From assembly GCA_030562195.1 (NCBI GenBank), contig JAUJPP010000005.1, forward strand, positions 25,903,106 to 25,967,105: DNA of 64,000 nucleotides, read 5' to 3'. The DNA comes from Nipponacmea schrenckii. Lineage: Eukaryota > Mollusca > Gastropoda > Lottiidae. Positions 23,901 to 36,600 of the stretch are shown here, piece after piece. How positions within the stretch are numbered: the stretch's first letter is position 1; the number at the start of each line of letters is the position of its first letter. The notes below the pieces were generated by a model, which saw only the letters and a program-made list of their open reading frames with translations, searched no databases and was not told where the DNA came from. Both the position numbers and the translations under genes were made by a program.

Positions 23901-25404
23901 AGGTTTATATTTTGTTAAATTGAAATTGAACATGTAAAAAAAAAATTAAAATTTATTTCACTTTATTTTTGAGTTATGAGAGATATGCTGTCCTCCTCTG
24001 GACTTTCACTTGCTAATCTATGGACCCAGGATCCATCTAGATATATATTTTTCAACTTGGTCTCCTCCTGTCAGTCATACTGGTTTGAATGTCATACATG
24101 GTAACATGGAAAGTCATTATGGTAGAACAATAAACAAAGACCTACAAATATACTACAAGCTGTGCACATTAAAGACCCATTAATTGTTGATATTGTAGAA
24201 ATATTAAATTAATGCTGCTGTATTCATGATACTTTTCTCATTGAAGACTGCTTGGAATTTGTTTCAATTTTTTATATTTGAAATTTATGATAATAAGCCA
24301 AAATATTTCAAATCTTGCTATCTATTTAGCAGAATTTATATGGCTTCAGGGTGCCACTTGATCCAAATTATTTTATTTATGAGAGATCTTGAGATGTGTA
24401 TTTTGGAATCTTAATACTTGTAAAATGAAACAAAAACTGAGTAAACAATGGAGAAAATATGATGACTGAAATAAGCTGAGTCAGTAAAATATTGCATAGA
24501 CATGAATAAAGTAATGACTGTACATATTATTAGTTTTAAACTGGACTTTATATTAATCGTAATGTGAAGTTTTATTTTTTGCCTGCCACCAAGTTCAGTT
24601 GTTCACTTTAATGTATACTTAAAGGCCTATATCCCTCATGCATAAATTAGGCTAATGATGATATCCTTCTTAGTAGAATAGCTAATAATGGCCTGAGAAA
24701 GACACAATTTTTAAAAAAAACCTTTAATAAAATATAATAAATTTTTTTATAATCCAGATGAGGGAAACATCAGATAGCTAAAATAGCAATTTATCAGAAA
24801 AAAAGTATAATTTTGTCCATCCCTTTAGTTTAAATCTTTTTAGTATGTTAATTCATACACATATATTGGAGTGCATATTACATCTATTTAATACCGGTAC
24901 TCTACACACAATGACCTATATGTAGGCTACTAAAACATAATTGAAGTTCTAAAACACATGCATAGCCAGGAAAATATAATAACATAAAATAATAATTAAT
25001 ATAACATAGGCCCTTATAGAAATTATTGAATTATTTCATAATCTTTAACCATTGAGCTGAGGTTAGGTTCTTCAATGTTTTGTCTTGGCAATGATATCAT
25101 GCTGTCAATTCTTTAATATGAACAACAAAATCTTCTAAATTCTTCTGGTTATTGCATGGATGCAAAGATAATATGTTTGTATTCATCTTCATTTCTTATT
25201 CTTATTTTTCCACATTGAGTGGCCCTTTAACCCAGCCAACATTGAACTGTACTGTCCGCCTGGATGAACAAAAATAACTACGTCCTTGACCTTCACACCG
25301 ACCCAGGATTGAACTTTATCATAAAGCTAAGTGAAATTGAAGCAAGTGGACGTGTCAGAAGGTATTTGAAGTGAGTGAACGCTTGACAAGTTGAAAACTA
25401 CAAG
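20943..25404. other. Non-coding interval between FAM107 and the stress protein gene
   Basis: The first part is likely the FAM107 3'UTR. AATAAA-type words occur (for example near 21770 and 22324), but I cannot choose a poly(A) site. The last ~200 bp before 25405 are somewhat richer in G+C and CpG than the surroundings and probably hold the 5'UTR of the universal stress protein gene. No other gene or RNA is visible. Confidence 0.5.
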
Positions 25405-28400
25405 ATGACAACTGAAGCACCACCAACAAGAAATGTTGTTATTGCTATGGATGGAAGTGAATATGCAGATTTTGCATTCCAATGTAAGTAAAGACCTGCT
25501 CTAGCTTAGGCCTACTAACAATAAAAAATTTAAAATGAAATTAAAATGTTATTTTATCAAATTTCATATATTGAAAATTTTTTTGATGAATTTAATCTAC
25601 ACTGATCACTGCATGTTTTTAATATTTTGTTGGACTGCTAAAATCAGTAGGCCTAATCACTAAACTAAAATACCGGTATTTCTCATTTAATTACCATCAA
25701 TATCAAAGTTATACGGTACCTTGTACTATACCAGTACCGGTACTATAGGAAAACTCGATTTTTTGTATCACTTTTTTTTCTGCAAGTTTGTTACCATTCT
25801 TTTTATTAGTTTTCTTATTTGAATCATTTTTTTGTTTAACTTAACTACTCAATTATAATAATAATAATAATAATTTATTCATTTATAAAGCGCCTATATC
25901 CAGTAATTTCAGTAATTATAGCATCAAAAGCTATAAATCATAATTTACACTAATCAATTTTAGCTTTCTTTGATGAATATTATCTATACTATAATTTATG
26001 CAAAACTTGCAACAATCAAAATCACAAAATGGTAAAATGTAAATCATTCATCAATGTTCAACATGAAAATCTAACAATTTTCATATATATTTTATATATG
26101 TGAGGAAATTGTATTTTTGAACAAAAGCATTTGATTATTTTAAAATAAAATGAAGAGTACCGGTAGAACATATTATGTAACAATTTTGTCATATGGATGG
26201 TCAGAGACAGAGCAGTCACCTGATGAATTACACAAAATCAAAAATATATAATTTTGCATAGTAAAATGTGCATTCTGTCCAACTTCTCAATAAACATTAT
26301 GACTAACTCTTACAGCGATAATAAGCCTACATTGAAACATGTGTAACATAGTGCTATGTTTGTTAGATGAGTATCTACTACCCTGTGTTATCACACCAAT
26401 TCATACTTGTCAACCAACACCATAACAGAACAGCTATCTATGTACATCACATAAGCCCTGTTTACATGACTTCTTAAAACTACATTCATTTCTAGGTCTA
26501 GACCAGGTGCCAATAGAATTTTGCATTGAAAGTGAACTATTGAATTGTAATCCTAGATAAGAGAGAAATTTCTAGATGAACTCCTCATTGATCATGTTAA
26601 AGGGGCCCAGGCTTGATATTTTAGGGGTCGTTTTGGGCCTTTGTTACATTTCAACAGTCATCAGAAATATTCAAGCTCTGAGAAAATCGCAAAATACCTT
26701 GAAATATGCCTCAAACAAAAAATTTCACTTTTCATTTTTTTTCCGTGCTGTACGCGGCTGGTCTCCAGTCAGTCTGAAAATTGTGTGTCCTGTTGACAAA
26801 GTCTACAATTTAAAAATTCGTTGTAGTCTGTTTATATAGATGACCGCTATTGCACGACGGGAAGGATAACTCTTTGATTATCAAGACGAACCGTTTTCCA
26901 ATATGGCGGGACGTTCGTAATTTCTTAAGTCGTTATGATCTTTCAAACACGGATAATTATGGATACACATGGATTTGAAGGCTCAAATTTCAAAGGTAAG
27001 CTCTGTAGACTATTTCTGACTAGTTAACCAAAAGATTTCATGTGTTTGAGGCTGTCCGATGATTGTCCGAAACAAATAAAGCCTGGGCCCCTTTAATATA
27101 GTTTATTACACTACTTGTACTTTTAAGATTATTTATTATATTGGATAGGTCAATAAACAGTTCATAGATGATAAAATATACCAAGTCAATAGCCTATTTT
27201 ATCATTTTGCTCTACTATTGCATGGTCATTTTGAATTCATAAAAAGAAAATGGTCAGAGTGGACATGAAATTTATCATACAAAAATAGTAACCTGTTAGG
27301 GTACAGTAGTGATAACAGTTTGATTTCACCTTTGACCCTCTCTTTAAGCTTGGTATCAATTCGTATAGGTTATCGACCTTCAACATAAATAGAAAAGACA
27401 TTGTTCTCTCAAAAATTTTTAATCATTGAGTTATTGACTAAAATTCAGTTTTTGTGAACCAAACACAAATGCATGAATTACAGAACATTAACATGATTAT
27501 TATAGGAGTCTAGATCCCCCCTCTCCCACAAAATAAGGTAAACTAGTGAATTGAATACTGTGTTGTGCTTGAAATGCCACTGTGTAATTTTAAGAAATAT
27601 TACTATTAAAATATTGAATGGTTTGGTTACTTTTTTATATATTTTGGTTCTCTAAATTGTAAACAGAAAAAAATAATTAATGCTATATGAATATAATAAA
27701 TTGAATAAAGAGTATTCTGAAATACTCTGTATGAGTAACAGATGTCAAGTTATTCAAGGTCATGTGTAGCTTACTATATAGGTAGATTTTCTAAACACAT
27801 CACTTTTGGGTCAAATTTGTAACAGTGTGTGTAGCATTGTTCATGTACCCTATAAATTGAGCTGGGGTTTGAAACAACTGGATTTTATGATTAACGGGGT
27901 ATGTAATGAATATAACAATTTGGGTATGGGTAAAAGAACTGGTTAAATTAACCAAATTATGCAATAGAAAAAAAAATATATTTCAAAAACAACCCAGTCT
28001 TCAAAAGCTTTAAATGATAATATTGCAGTATGTTGAGTTCCCTAGTATGGTATCAAACAATTAATTATTGTTGGGAAATATGACAATTGAGTGCATGGTT
28101 CGGACAGATGTATGTTTATATACTAACAATTCCTATGCCAATACATTATCAGCATACCATAAGTCACCAAGTCAAATGAGCTACAAACATGACAAATTGG
28201 ATAATAAGTGTGTATATAAGATAAAGTTCATCTGTATGCAAATCTAATTCAAAATATATATTTTTTTAGGGTATATGGACAATGTCCACAAGAAAAATGA
28301 TCATGTGGTTTTAGTCCATTGTCCAGAATATCATACAGTTGTTCAATCTCGTAAGTATTATTTTATTCAATATCTCAATATCAGTATACCATGTTTATTA

Positions 28401-29790
28401 GTCCACTAGGTGCAGAAGAGTAGGAGGTACCACTCCATTCATACATTTAAATACTGGTAAATACAAGTTCATCTCTTTCAGTTGCTTATTTGACAGATGG
28501 TGTTAATGCAATTTTTTCTATCATATCTTGAGGCTTTGAAAATATTTTTTTTTTCCTTTGGTCTGAAAAATTTGATATTAACTTGACTTTTAAGTTGATA
28601 TTGAATGATGGTCCTTGAAAAAACTGAAAATACTTCAAATTAGCACATTGCAATTTGCTTCTCTAATTGGTATTGATGGAGAAGAAAGAAGTTTGAATTT
28701 AATTCCTACATTTCATTTTTTTTTAGCCATGGTTATGACTGATATAACTGTAGTGACTGATTTATTGCATGAGGAAGAAAAGAAAACTAAGCAGTTTTTA
28801 GAAACCCTTGGAAATAAACTCAAGCATGCTGGGGTAAGAAATAAATTATTCTAGTAGGAGATTAGGTCAAGTACCTAGTAATATAATATTTTCCACATTA
28901 TTCTATTTTGCATTGATGTAGTCATGCTATATCACTCAAGATAGAGGGAATGGCATCTGTAAGGAAGGTTAAGACATACCTAAGATACCTACAGACTATG
29001 TGGAGAACAACAACTTTTCATTTAAAGTACACATTCATGAGAAAGTGGGATATGAGCAGCTCAGACCCAAATGATGGGTTGGGAATATGGACTGGACTGG
29101 AACTCGAACAGTAACAGAGTTAAAGGAATTCCATGTGGAGGCCAATACCATACGAGATGGTCACGAAGAAAGAGGCCAAATTCACGACCAGATTGTATGT
29201 GAAGCCACCAGATAAACATATGTACACGCAGGCCAAATCATGCCACCCATTGAATGTGAAGACGGCAATACCCTATGGATTGGTGATCAGATTGAAAATA
29301 ATTTTGTGAAAGGAAGGAGGGTTACCAAAAGCATCTTTAATTTGAGTAATTAAAGGGTGTATTTTTTATCAAAATATTTTCAAATATTGTTGTGTATGTT
29401 TGTACAAAGGTTATTCCAGTCAATATTTTATTGTTTATTCAAAATTTGGGGAAAATAAGTAAGTGTTGGATTCTATCATATGCTACTGCAGGCTTGTATT
29501 TTAACATGGCTGTCATGATGGCATATTTCTTTTGTGATAATATGGAGATATTTTGTATATTATAGATTGGGGGCAAAGTAAAGAGCGTCGGAGGTAGTCC
29601 AGGTGAAGTTTTAATAAAGGTAGCTGAAGAAGAGAAAGCTAGTTTTATAGTTACTGGTTCTCGTGGTATGGGAACTCTACGACGTACCTTTGTTGGTAGT
29701 GTTAGTGATTATATTATACATCACTCTCATGTACCAGTTTTAGTTTGTCGTCATAAAGATCATCATAAAGATCATGGCCACAAACATTAA
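25405..29790 (+). CDS. Universal stress protein (UspA family)
   Basis: Four exons join in frame: 25405-25483, 28270-28350, 28727-28833 and 29566-29790 (TAA), giving 163 aa. It is a single UspA domain with the usual alpha/beta nucleotide-binding layout. The N-terminal strand reads NVVIAMDGSEYADFAF with the family Asp, then WYMDNVHKKNDHVVLVHCPE. The C-terminal ATP-binding signature G-x2-G-x9-G-S is complete (GSRG, then nine residues, then GS) and is followed by VPVLVC. The intact loop favours an ATP-binding member. Such proteins are cytosolic stress-linked factors, common in molluscs and cnidarians. The C-terminus ends in a histidine-rich tail (HKDHHKDHGHKH). Introns 1 and 3 carry a transposon and a retroelement remnant. 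The gene converges on the desaturase. Confidence 0.96.
25856..25905. repeat. (ATA)n microsatellite with AAAGCGC flank
   Basis: Short (ATA)n tract followed by ATTTATTCATTTATAAAGCGC in intron 1 of the stress protein gene. It matches the layout at 7052-7105, suggesting copies of one dispersed element. Confidence 0.5.
26597..27096. mobile_element. 500-bp TTAA element with 18-bp perfect terminal repeats
   Basis: The left end TTAAAGGGGCCCAGGCTT (26597-26614) and the right end AAGCCTGGGCCCCTTTAA (27079-27096) are perfect inverted repeats, and TTAA lies at each tip. The interior is richer in G+C than the surroundings (GGCGGGACG, GACGGGAAGG) and has no transposase frame. TTAA specificity suggests a non-autonomous piggyBac-like element. 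It sits in intron 1 of the universal stress protein gene. The 87-codon frame at 26576-26839 starts outside the element and has no protein character. Confidence 0.85.
29115..29325 (+). pseudogene. Penelope-like retroelement reverse-transcriptase remnant
   Basis: One frame reads VTKKEAKFTTRLYVKPPDKH and then MYTQAKSCHPLNVKTAIPYG. This matches the post-catalytic pattern F-T-x-LY-x-KPTD...Y...S-HP...K-x-IP-Y of Penelope-like reverse transcriptases. It is only ~70 codons long and has stops just upstream. It lies in intron 3 of the stress protein gene in the same orientation. It is a dead fragment. Assignment to the order is fairly firm, but the family is unknown. Confidence 0.7.
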
Positions 29791-30232
29791 ATCATCATTG
29801 ATTCCAAAAATATTTTTAAAATGCATATAACTTTTGAGTGGACTCAAATAATTTGAAGGACTCAAAAATTTTGTTACAATAATCATTTCTTCTTATTGAA
29901 TTGCTCTTAGATCTATTTTTAATTCATTTATGTCCAGGATGTCTTGGATTTGGGTGAAAAGAGAAGCAATGCAGAATAATAACATATACCCTATTTAACC
30001 AATTTTTGAGTGCCTGTTCCACCCCAATCTTTTTATTTTACCATTCTAGTATTTTATATGCAATACATAGTATTAAGTGGTGTTTGGTAGGTAGAAAGTC
30101 TTCAACCCTTTTGTTATAGTATTTGTTGGATCCTAGAGAAGTTTCATATTTTTATATTATAACAAGTATTGTATGTAATGTTTACAGATTCTTTAAGGTC
30201 ACTTTAATACTACTAGGATATTTGAGTGATAC

Positions 30233-30238
30233 AATAAA
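30233..30238 (+). terminator. Poly(A) signal of the stress protein gene
   Basis: AATAAA lies 443 bp after the stop codon, the first good match in a plausible 3'UTR. The cleavage site is not identifiable by eye. Confidence 0.5.
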
Positions 30239-31155
30239 ACTATAGAGTTGTACCGGTATGTTATTGTTTATATTAATTAAACAGATTAAAATTGTATTTA
30301 ACAGCTGTTTCAATATTCTATATTATTAAATATCATTCCAAGGTACAAAATTGTTTGTTTTTGTATAAGTTGATTTTGCAAATATTAGAACAACAATCAC
30401 TCAAATGCAGTCGTAATTAGTGTTGCTGCATAGCTTGTAACATAGGACAACAACAAATACAGACAAGAAAATTCAAAAATATTTATTTTTATACTAGTAA
30501 TATATAAAAAGATGAAATATTCATTTACTGTGAAAATAGTAATAAATGGTAAACATATATAATAGAAAAAATATATTAGAGGGATTGCTTGCAGGAAATT
30601 TGAATATCAGCAGAAGTGATGGATGTCTTCAGGTATTGAAAAATAGAAAATCATTTATAAAAGTTTTTTTTTTTAAATAAGAATTGAACAAATACACACA
30701 CAAGTCAGTATTTACCAGATATGGGTCAATATTATTCTTGTTCAAAAGAACTTTTTTGAGCAAATTTGAAAATGATCCAGGGATTTCACCAGAATTTCAA
30801 AAGACAATCTATGTTATTATGTATTTTGATAAAAAAAATATTCATACAAATATATTAGTTGTCAGAATGGTAATGATATTGAGATATTTTGTATAAAACA
30901 ACATACATGTAGTATATAATCAAATTTCAAATACCGGTATATTAGACTGTAGTCAAAACAGAATGTAGTTTAAGGTGATCAGCATTCAAATTAAATCAGA
31001 ACACTGATTTCCCTGAAAACCCTATTGGTAACCAAAATACAACTTAAACAGATATTAATAAACATATCACAATAAATATATAAAAATAAATCTCCTGTGC
31101 TTTCAGCAGTATATTTATAGATGGTACAAACTTGTATCATATTCAGAAGAAAAAA
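30239..31155. other. Intergenic spacer between convergent genes
   Basis: A+T-rich, with no supported gene, between the stress protein 3' end and a Pearl-like element. Short frames here lack splice sites and protein character. Confidence 0.45.
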
Positions 31156-32900
31156 GATAGCTTGCCAGGCAAGGTAACATACGCCCACTGGCAGCATTGA
31201 ATTTGAAAAATAAATAGAGCAATGACTCAAAAACATTTACTAAATGGATATTGAAGTCAAGGGCAAAAACTCAAAAACACCAAGTTTCATCAAAATCCAT
31301 TGAAAAATGTAGCTTCTATTGAACCACAAAAAAATTTTGACACAATCTTACTAAGTCAAGGGCAATAACTAAAAAACTGTTCATCGAAAAATCATCAAAT
31401 TCGAACTTGACTGTGTCTTATCAATTCTAATGCTCACACCAAGTTTCATTTAAATCCATTGAAAATTGTAGCTTCTATTTTGTCTACAACAAATATAGAG
31501 GCAGGGGCAATAACTCCAAAACTGTTTATCGCAAAATCGTCCAAATCGAACTTGACCGCCCTCTTATCAATTCCAATGCTCATACCAAGTTTCATTAAAA
31601 TCCATAGATAATTGTAGCTTCTATAGTGTCTACAGAAAATGAATTTTTACGCAATTTTACTTAGTCAAGGGCAATTACTCATAAACTATTCATCAAAAAA
31701 TCGTCAAATTTGAATTTCTGATAAAAACTGTGGCCTATATCGTGGATATAACCCAAATTTGACGCGTTTTTACTAAGTCAAGAGCAATAACTCAAAATCT
31801 GTTCATTCGATAATTTTCATTTTGGAACTTGACCGAGATATCATCAATATATACATGTATACCAAGTTTCATTAAGATCGGATAAAAACTGTAGCCTCTA
31901 TCATGGATACAACCCTAATTTGACGCATTTTTACTAAGTCAAGGCAATAACTCAAAATCTGTTCATGCAATAATTTCCATTTTTGAACTTGACAGAGATA
32001 TCATCAATATATACATGTATACCAAGTTTCATTTAGATCAGATAAAAACTGTAGCCTCTATTGTGGATACAACCCAAATTTGACGCGTTTTTACTAAGTC
32101 AAGTTCAATAACTCAAAAACCGTTCATGCGATAATTTCCATTTTCGAACTTGGCCGAGATATCCTCAATATATACATGTATACCAAGTTTCATTAACATC
32201 GGATAAAAACTGTAGCTTCTATCGTGAATACAACCCAAATTTGACACGTTTTTACTAAGTCAAGGGCAATAACTCAAAATCCGTTCATTCGATAATTTCA
32301 ATTTTCGAACTTGACCGAGATATCATCAATATATACATGTATACCAAGTTTCATTAAGATCGGATAAAAACTATAGCCTCTATTGTGGATAAAACCCAAA
32401 TTTGACGCGTTTTTACTAAGTCAAGGGCAATAACTCAAAAACCATTCATGCGAAAATTTCCATTTTCGAACTTGACCGAGATATCATCAATATATACATG
32501 TACACCAAGTTTCATTAAGATCGGATAAAATCTGTAGCCTCTATTGTGGATACAACCCAAATTTGATGTGTTTTTACTAAGTCAAGGGCAATAACTCAAA
32601 ATCCATTAATTCGATAATTTCAATTTTCGAACTTGACCAGTATCATAATAAACATGTATACCAAGTTCATTAAATATAAAAACTATAGCCTCAATAATGG
32701 GCACAAACCAAAAATTTACCCTTTTTCTAAGTCAAGGGCAAGAACTCAAAAACCTATTCATGCGAAAATTTATTTTAAATTGACCGAATATCATAATATA
32801 AATTTTACCAATATTTTTAAAATAAAAATTTCTATTTACAACAATGTGGACGGACCACCGGAAGGGGAAGGGAAAATTTACATTTCCATGAAGGCATAAA
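31156..32900 (+). mobile_element. Pearl-like element with ~161-bp core array
   Basis: The left end GATAGCTTGCCAGGCAAGG...CCACTGGCAGCATTGAATTTG starts at 31156. It is followed by irregular units and then a tandem array. CTAAGTCAAG starts at 31773, 31934, 32094, 32255, 32416 and 32577, a period of 160-161 bp, then at a degenerate 32727. Each unit carries 'gggcaataactca', 'cgaacttgaccgagatatc' and 'tttgacgcgtttttac'. The right end near 32846-32890 is a decayed GGACGGACC tract followed by TTTCCATGAAGGCATAAAAA. Left end, tandem core, ACGG tract and right end is the layout described for bivalve Pearl/CvA-type elements, later grouped with Helentron-associated elements. It has no coding capacity, and lies between the two convergent genes. 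Confidence 0.8.
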
Positions 32901-33611
32901 AACCTGTGAAAATTTAATAAATGAAATATATATTTTTAAAATCCCCCCTAAAAGGGCTATCTTACGATTTACCTGTTACGAATGTATTAAATTAATAAAC
33001 ATTCTGCTAAAAACTTCAAAATTTTAAAAAAAGATTTAAATTCAAAATAGATTCAAACAAATAAACAATTATTCTTTAAATAAAATTTTTTTTACAACAA
33101 TTTTATTTAATTTATACCAAGTACATTTATATCTTGATGAAATAATAAAATAGTGAAAAGTTTTTAATCAAATTGAAATATGTATTTAAATCATTAAAAG
33201 ATCTATCCTTTCGAGTTCTACCTGTTATCTGAATGTATATAAATACCTAATAAACATCTATAATAACACAATAACTTTTAAACAAAAGATAATTCAAAAT
33301 GAGATTCATCAAACTAAACATTCATTGCTTTACAGGATGCAATCCTTTACAATAATTTAATATTATATTATACATGTACATGTACATGTATCTTGCACAA
33401 AAATAACTAATATGATTTCTTTTAATGGCATTTAGAAATTGTTAGTACACCATGTCACTGCAATTTTTACAAAATTTGAGGATGTATGCTTAAGTCTTCA
33501 AAAAAAGCTAACTGTACTATGTACAATGTAAAGATTTTTCATATCCAGCAAATTATTATTCTTATATAACTTAAAAAAGAGAGAAAGGGAAAAAATAAAA
33601 AATGTCAAGCC
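32901..33611. other. A+T-rich 3' flank of the desaturase
   Basis: Probably includes the desaturase 3'UTR on the minus strand, plus the short repeat ACATGTACATGTACATGTA (33373-33391). TTTATT (AATAAA on the minus strand) occurs near 33102, but I cannot assign the poly(A) site with confidence. Confidence 0.4.
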
Positions 33612-36600
33612 TTAAGAAGAATTGTTATTACAGGAATTTGAACCATGAAATTTAGTGTAAGCTTTTAACCAAATTTCACCAGACTTCTTCAGTGATCTGA
33701 AATATATATATAGATATATAATATAAAGATATAATATGCTGAGCCATTTAATAATGTATGATTTGATTTCCAGGATATATAATCCTTAGTTCAATTTCTA
33801 CATATCATTAACCGATCAACCATTAATAATCATAAAGCTTACCTGACAATGTCTTGAAAGGATTTTAATAATGGTTTCACTTCATATTTCAAGTTATATT
33901 TAGCACATAATGACTTGACTAATGGTTGAATTTTGTATAAATTGTGCCTTGGCATTGTTGGGAATAAGCTGAAAATAGATTTGATTTGAATTGTTAAAAT
34001 TAACTGGGAGTATTTCTCATCCAACTCTGGGATAGAACAAAATATGTTCAATTACTAGGTAATGTCTTAAGAATATTACTAATGACCTATTCACAACAAA
34101 TCCACACATTGTTCTTCCAAACAATCCCAGGTATTTCTTTCAATTAAATGGACACTAGTGTACAAGCTACAAGTTATTCCTTTACTAATTATAAGATCAA
34201 CATACTCTATATAAGGTATGCAAAGATTAATAAAGAATGGTCTGCCAATTGCACCCTACTTGAATAACTGTTTCTTGATTTGAAGCTCTATCAAATTGCT
34301 ATATTAAATTATTTAGTTATCTTGAAAAAAAGTAAATTATGATTTAAACACAAGTACTTACTGATGTTCAATTTGAAAATCTAAATGTCCAGTAAACCAG
34401 TCATTAAAAGCAGATTTTTCTACATTACATGTTGCATTTAATTGTAGTCTGAGCCAAGGTTTAGCATCATCTTCTTCAATATTCATTGGGATATGATTAG
34501 ACTGACTGACCCATGTAAACCAACTACTTTCAAATACCCTTTAATTATATAATATAGTTTTCTCATAATAAACAATTACATTAAAATTCCTATCACTATT
34601 GTCTTAAATTTGATTTTTCTAAATAATGAAAAGGACAGCTTGCAAGTAAATTTTGAAAGAACATCAAGCAATTTATCTTCTTATCAACATTTTTAAATTG
34701 ATGTGGAGTGGTTGAGACACAAAGCTACTAACCATAATAACAATGGGTTAACTAAAACATAATAATTACATACCTCATAACAAGTTGAAAGACAAGAGCT
34801 GAAGTAAAACCTAATAAACCACCATACAGATACCAAAATCTTGTCCAATAACATATAGTAAAGAAAAAATCCTGAAAAATAGAGTGCTGATAATTTAAAC
34901 CAGTGGAAAGAAATTTCACATGGAATCCTGATCTCTAATAGATCTTAATCATGTCACGTATTGAAAAGATTGCATCATTATACGAATGTATATCCTATGT
35001 GACGACACAGAACATCTGACCAACAGTGAGGAAATGGGCTTAAAACTGGCCTTTCTTCAAAAGTTGAGATGTTACAAAATTGTGACAAAACAGAATTATT
35101 GCATATAAGGACTCAGACTAGCATATAGATACTAAGTCTATGTTCATAATATCTGTAAATTTACTCACAAGATATTCTCTTCTTGTAAATATATGTCGAT
35201 TCAATGCATACAAAAAATACACCGGAAATAAAAATGGTGGTCCAACTGAAATGAGATTTCATGACATGACATATTTAAAAAACAATCTTACTTTCAAAAT
35301 CCTAATCCATTTTTTTCCAATTTCTTCAAAAAAAGTTTCCATTTATGATTTCAAGTTGGGAAAAAATAGACTTATGAAGGGACCATCTCCTTATGGTTAT
35401 TTATTTTTCATTCATATTATTCATTGTATTGTCCTCATGGACTAAATGTTAGACAGTACCATGTTCTTGTGTATGTGCCTAATTCCATGAAAAATAAATA
35501 GCCTACTTACTAACTAGAAAATATCTATGTTGCCAATTGTATGGCATGCTATCTTTTTTGGTTTCTGCTACCTACAGAAAACAGAGATATAACAGTAGAT
35601 GTAATAATGGTAAAGAGGTCTACGGTTGCCTATCAATGATATCAGTTGCTAACTATTACAATTGTGCGATGGCAGAAACATCGATCATTCTGTTGATTAC
35701 ATTTGTTGTAGGCTATCTTTAATGAAATATTATATAGCGCCAATTCCAAAAGTCCCTTTTTTTTTTTATGCCCACACGGAAATACGGACGTATATTGTCC
35801 TTGCCCCTGTCCGTCCGTCCGTCTGTCCGTCCGACCGTCCATCCACATTTGTTGTATCCGCAATACAGGCTACAGTTTTTATCCAATTTTAATTTAAATT
35901 GGTATACCGGTACTTGTATATATTTATGATATCTCCGTCAAGTTTGAAAATGGAAATTATCGCATAAATGGTTTTTGACTTATTGGCTTGACTTACTAAA
36001 AATGAGTCAAATTAAGGTTGTATCCACAATAAAGGCTACAGTTTTTATCTGATCTTAATGAAACTTGGTATACATGTATATATTAAGGATATCTTGGTCA
36101 AGTTTGAAAATTGAAATTTTCGCATGAACGTTTTTTGAGTTGTTGCCCTTGACTAAGTAAAAACGCTTCAAATTTGGGTTGTATCCAGTTTTTATCTGAT
36201 CTTAATGAAACTTGGTATACAAGTATATATTGATCTGATCTCAGTCAAGTTTGAAAAGGGAAATTATCGAATGAAGGGATTTTGAGTTATTGCCCTTGAC
36301 TTAGAAAAAACGCAATTTGGGTTGTAAAATTACCCATCAATTTCGGCTTGTTTGGATGTATATTACGGTTGCCCTATCTCTGTCAGTCTACACTCGACGT
36401 ACTAAAAACCCATCAATTTCGACTTGTAGCCATGATAGAAGCTTGACTAAGACCGTTGCTGATTTGCTGTGGAGTTTCAATTCATACAGTCTTTTATGCT
36501 TCAAAAATCAAGAATTTACTGGGGTTTTTTCTCTCTACAGGTGAAGTTCACTTTATTTAGATCTTAATTGTATTTCAAAATGTTTACTGGTCATCCATGT

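Noticed and set aside
31773..32740. Regularly spaced repeats, considered as a CRISPR array
   Set aside because: The repeat unit is ~161 bp with no variable spacers, the genome is animal, and the ends match a transposon-like element.
32633..32899. 88-codon frame on +
   Set aside because: It lies inside the decayed right part of a Pearl-like element and has low-complexity composition and no splice sites.
35140..35445. 101-codon frame on +
   Set aside because: Antisense to the desaturase exon at 35169-35245, whose minus-strand reading matches the family.
36317..36544. 75-codon frame in the interrupted Pearl-like element
   Set aside because: No family resemblance and no flanking splice sites. 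It lies within ~400 bp of unassigned sequence inside a transposon.
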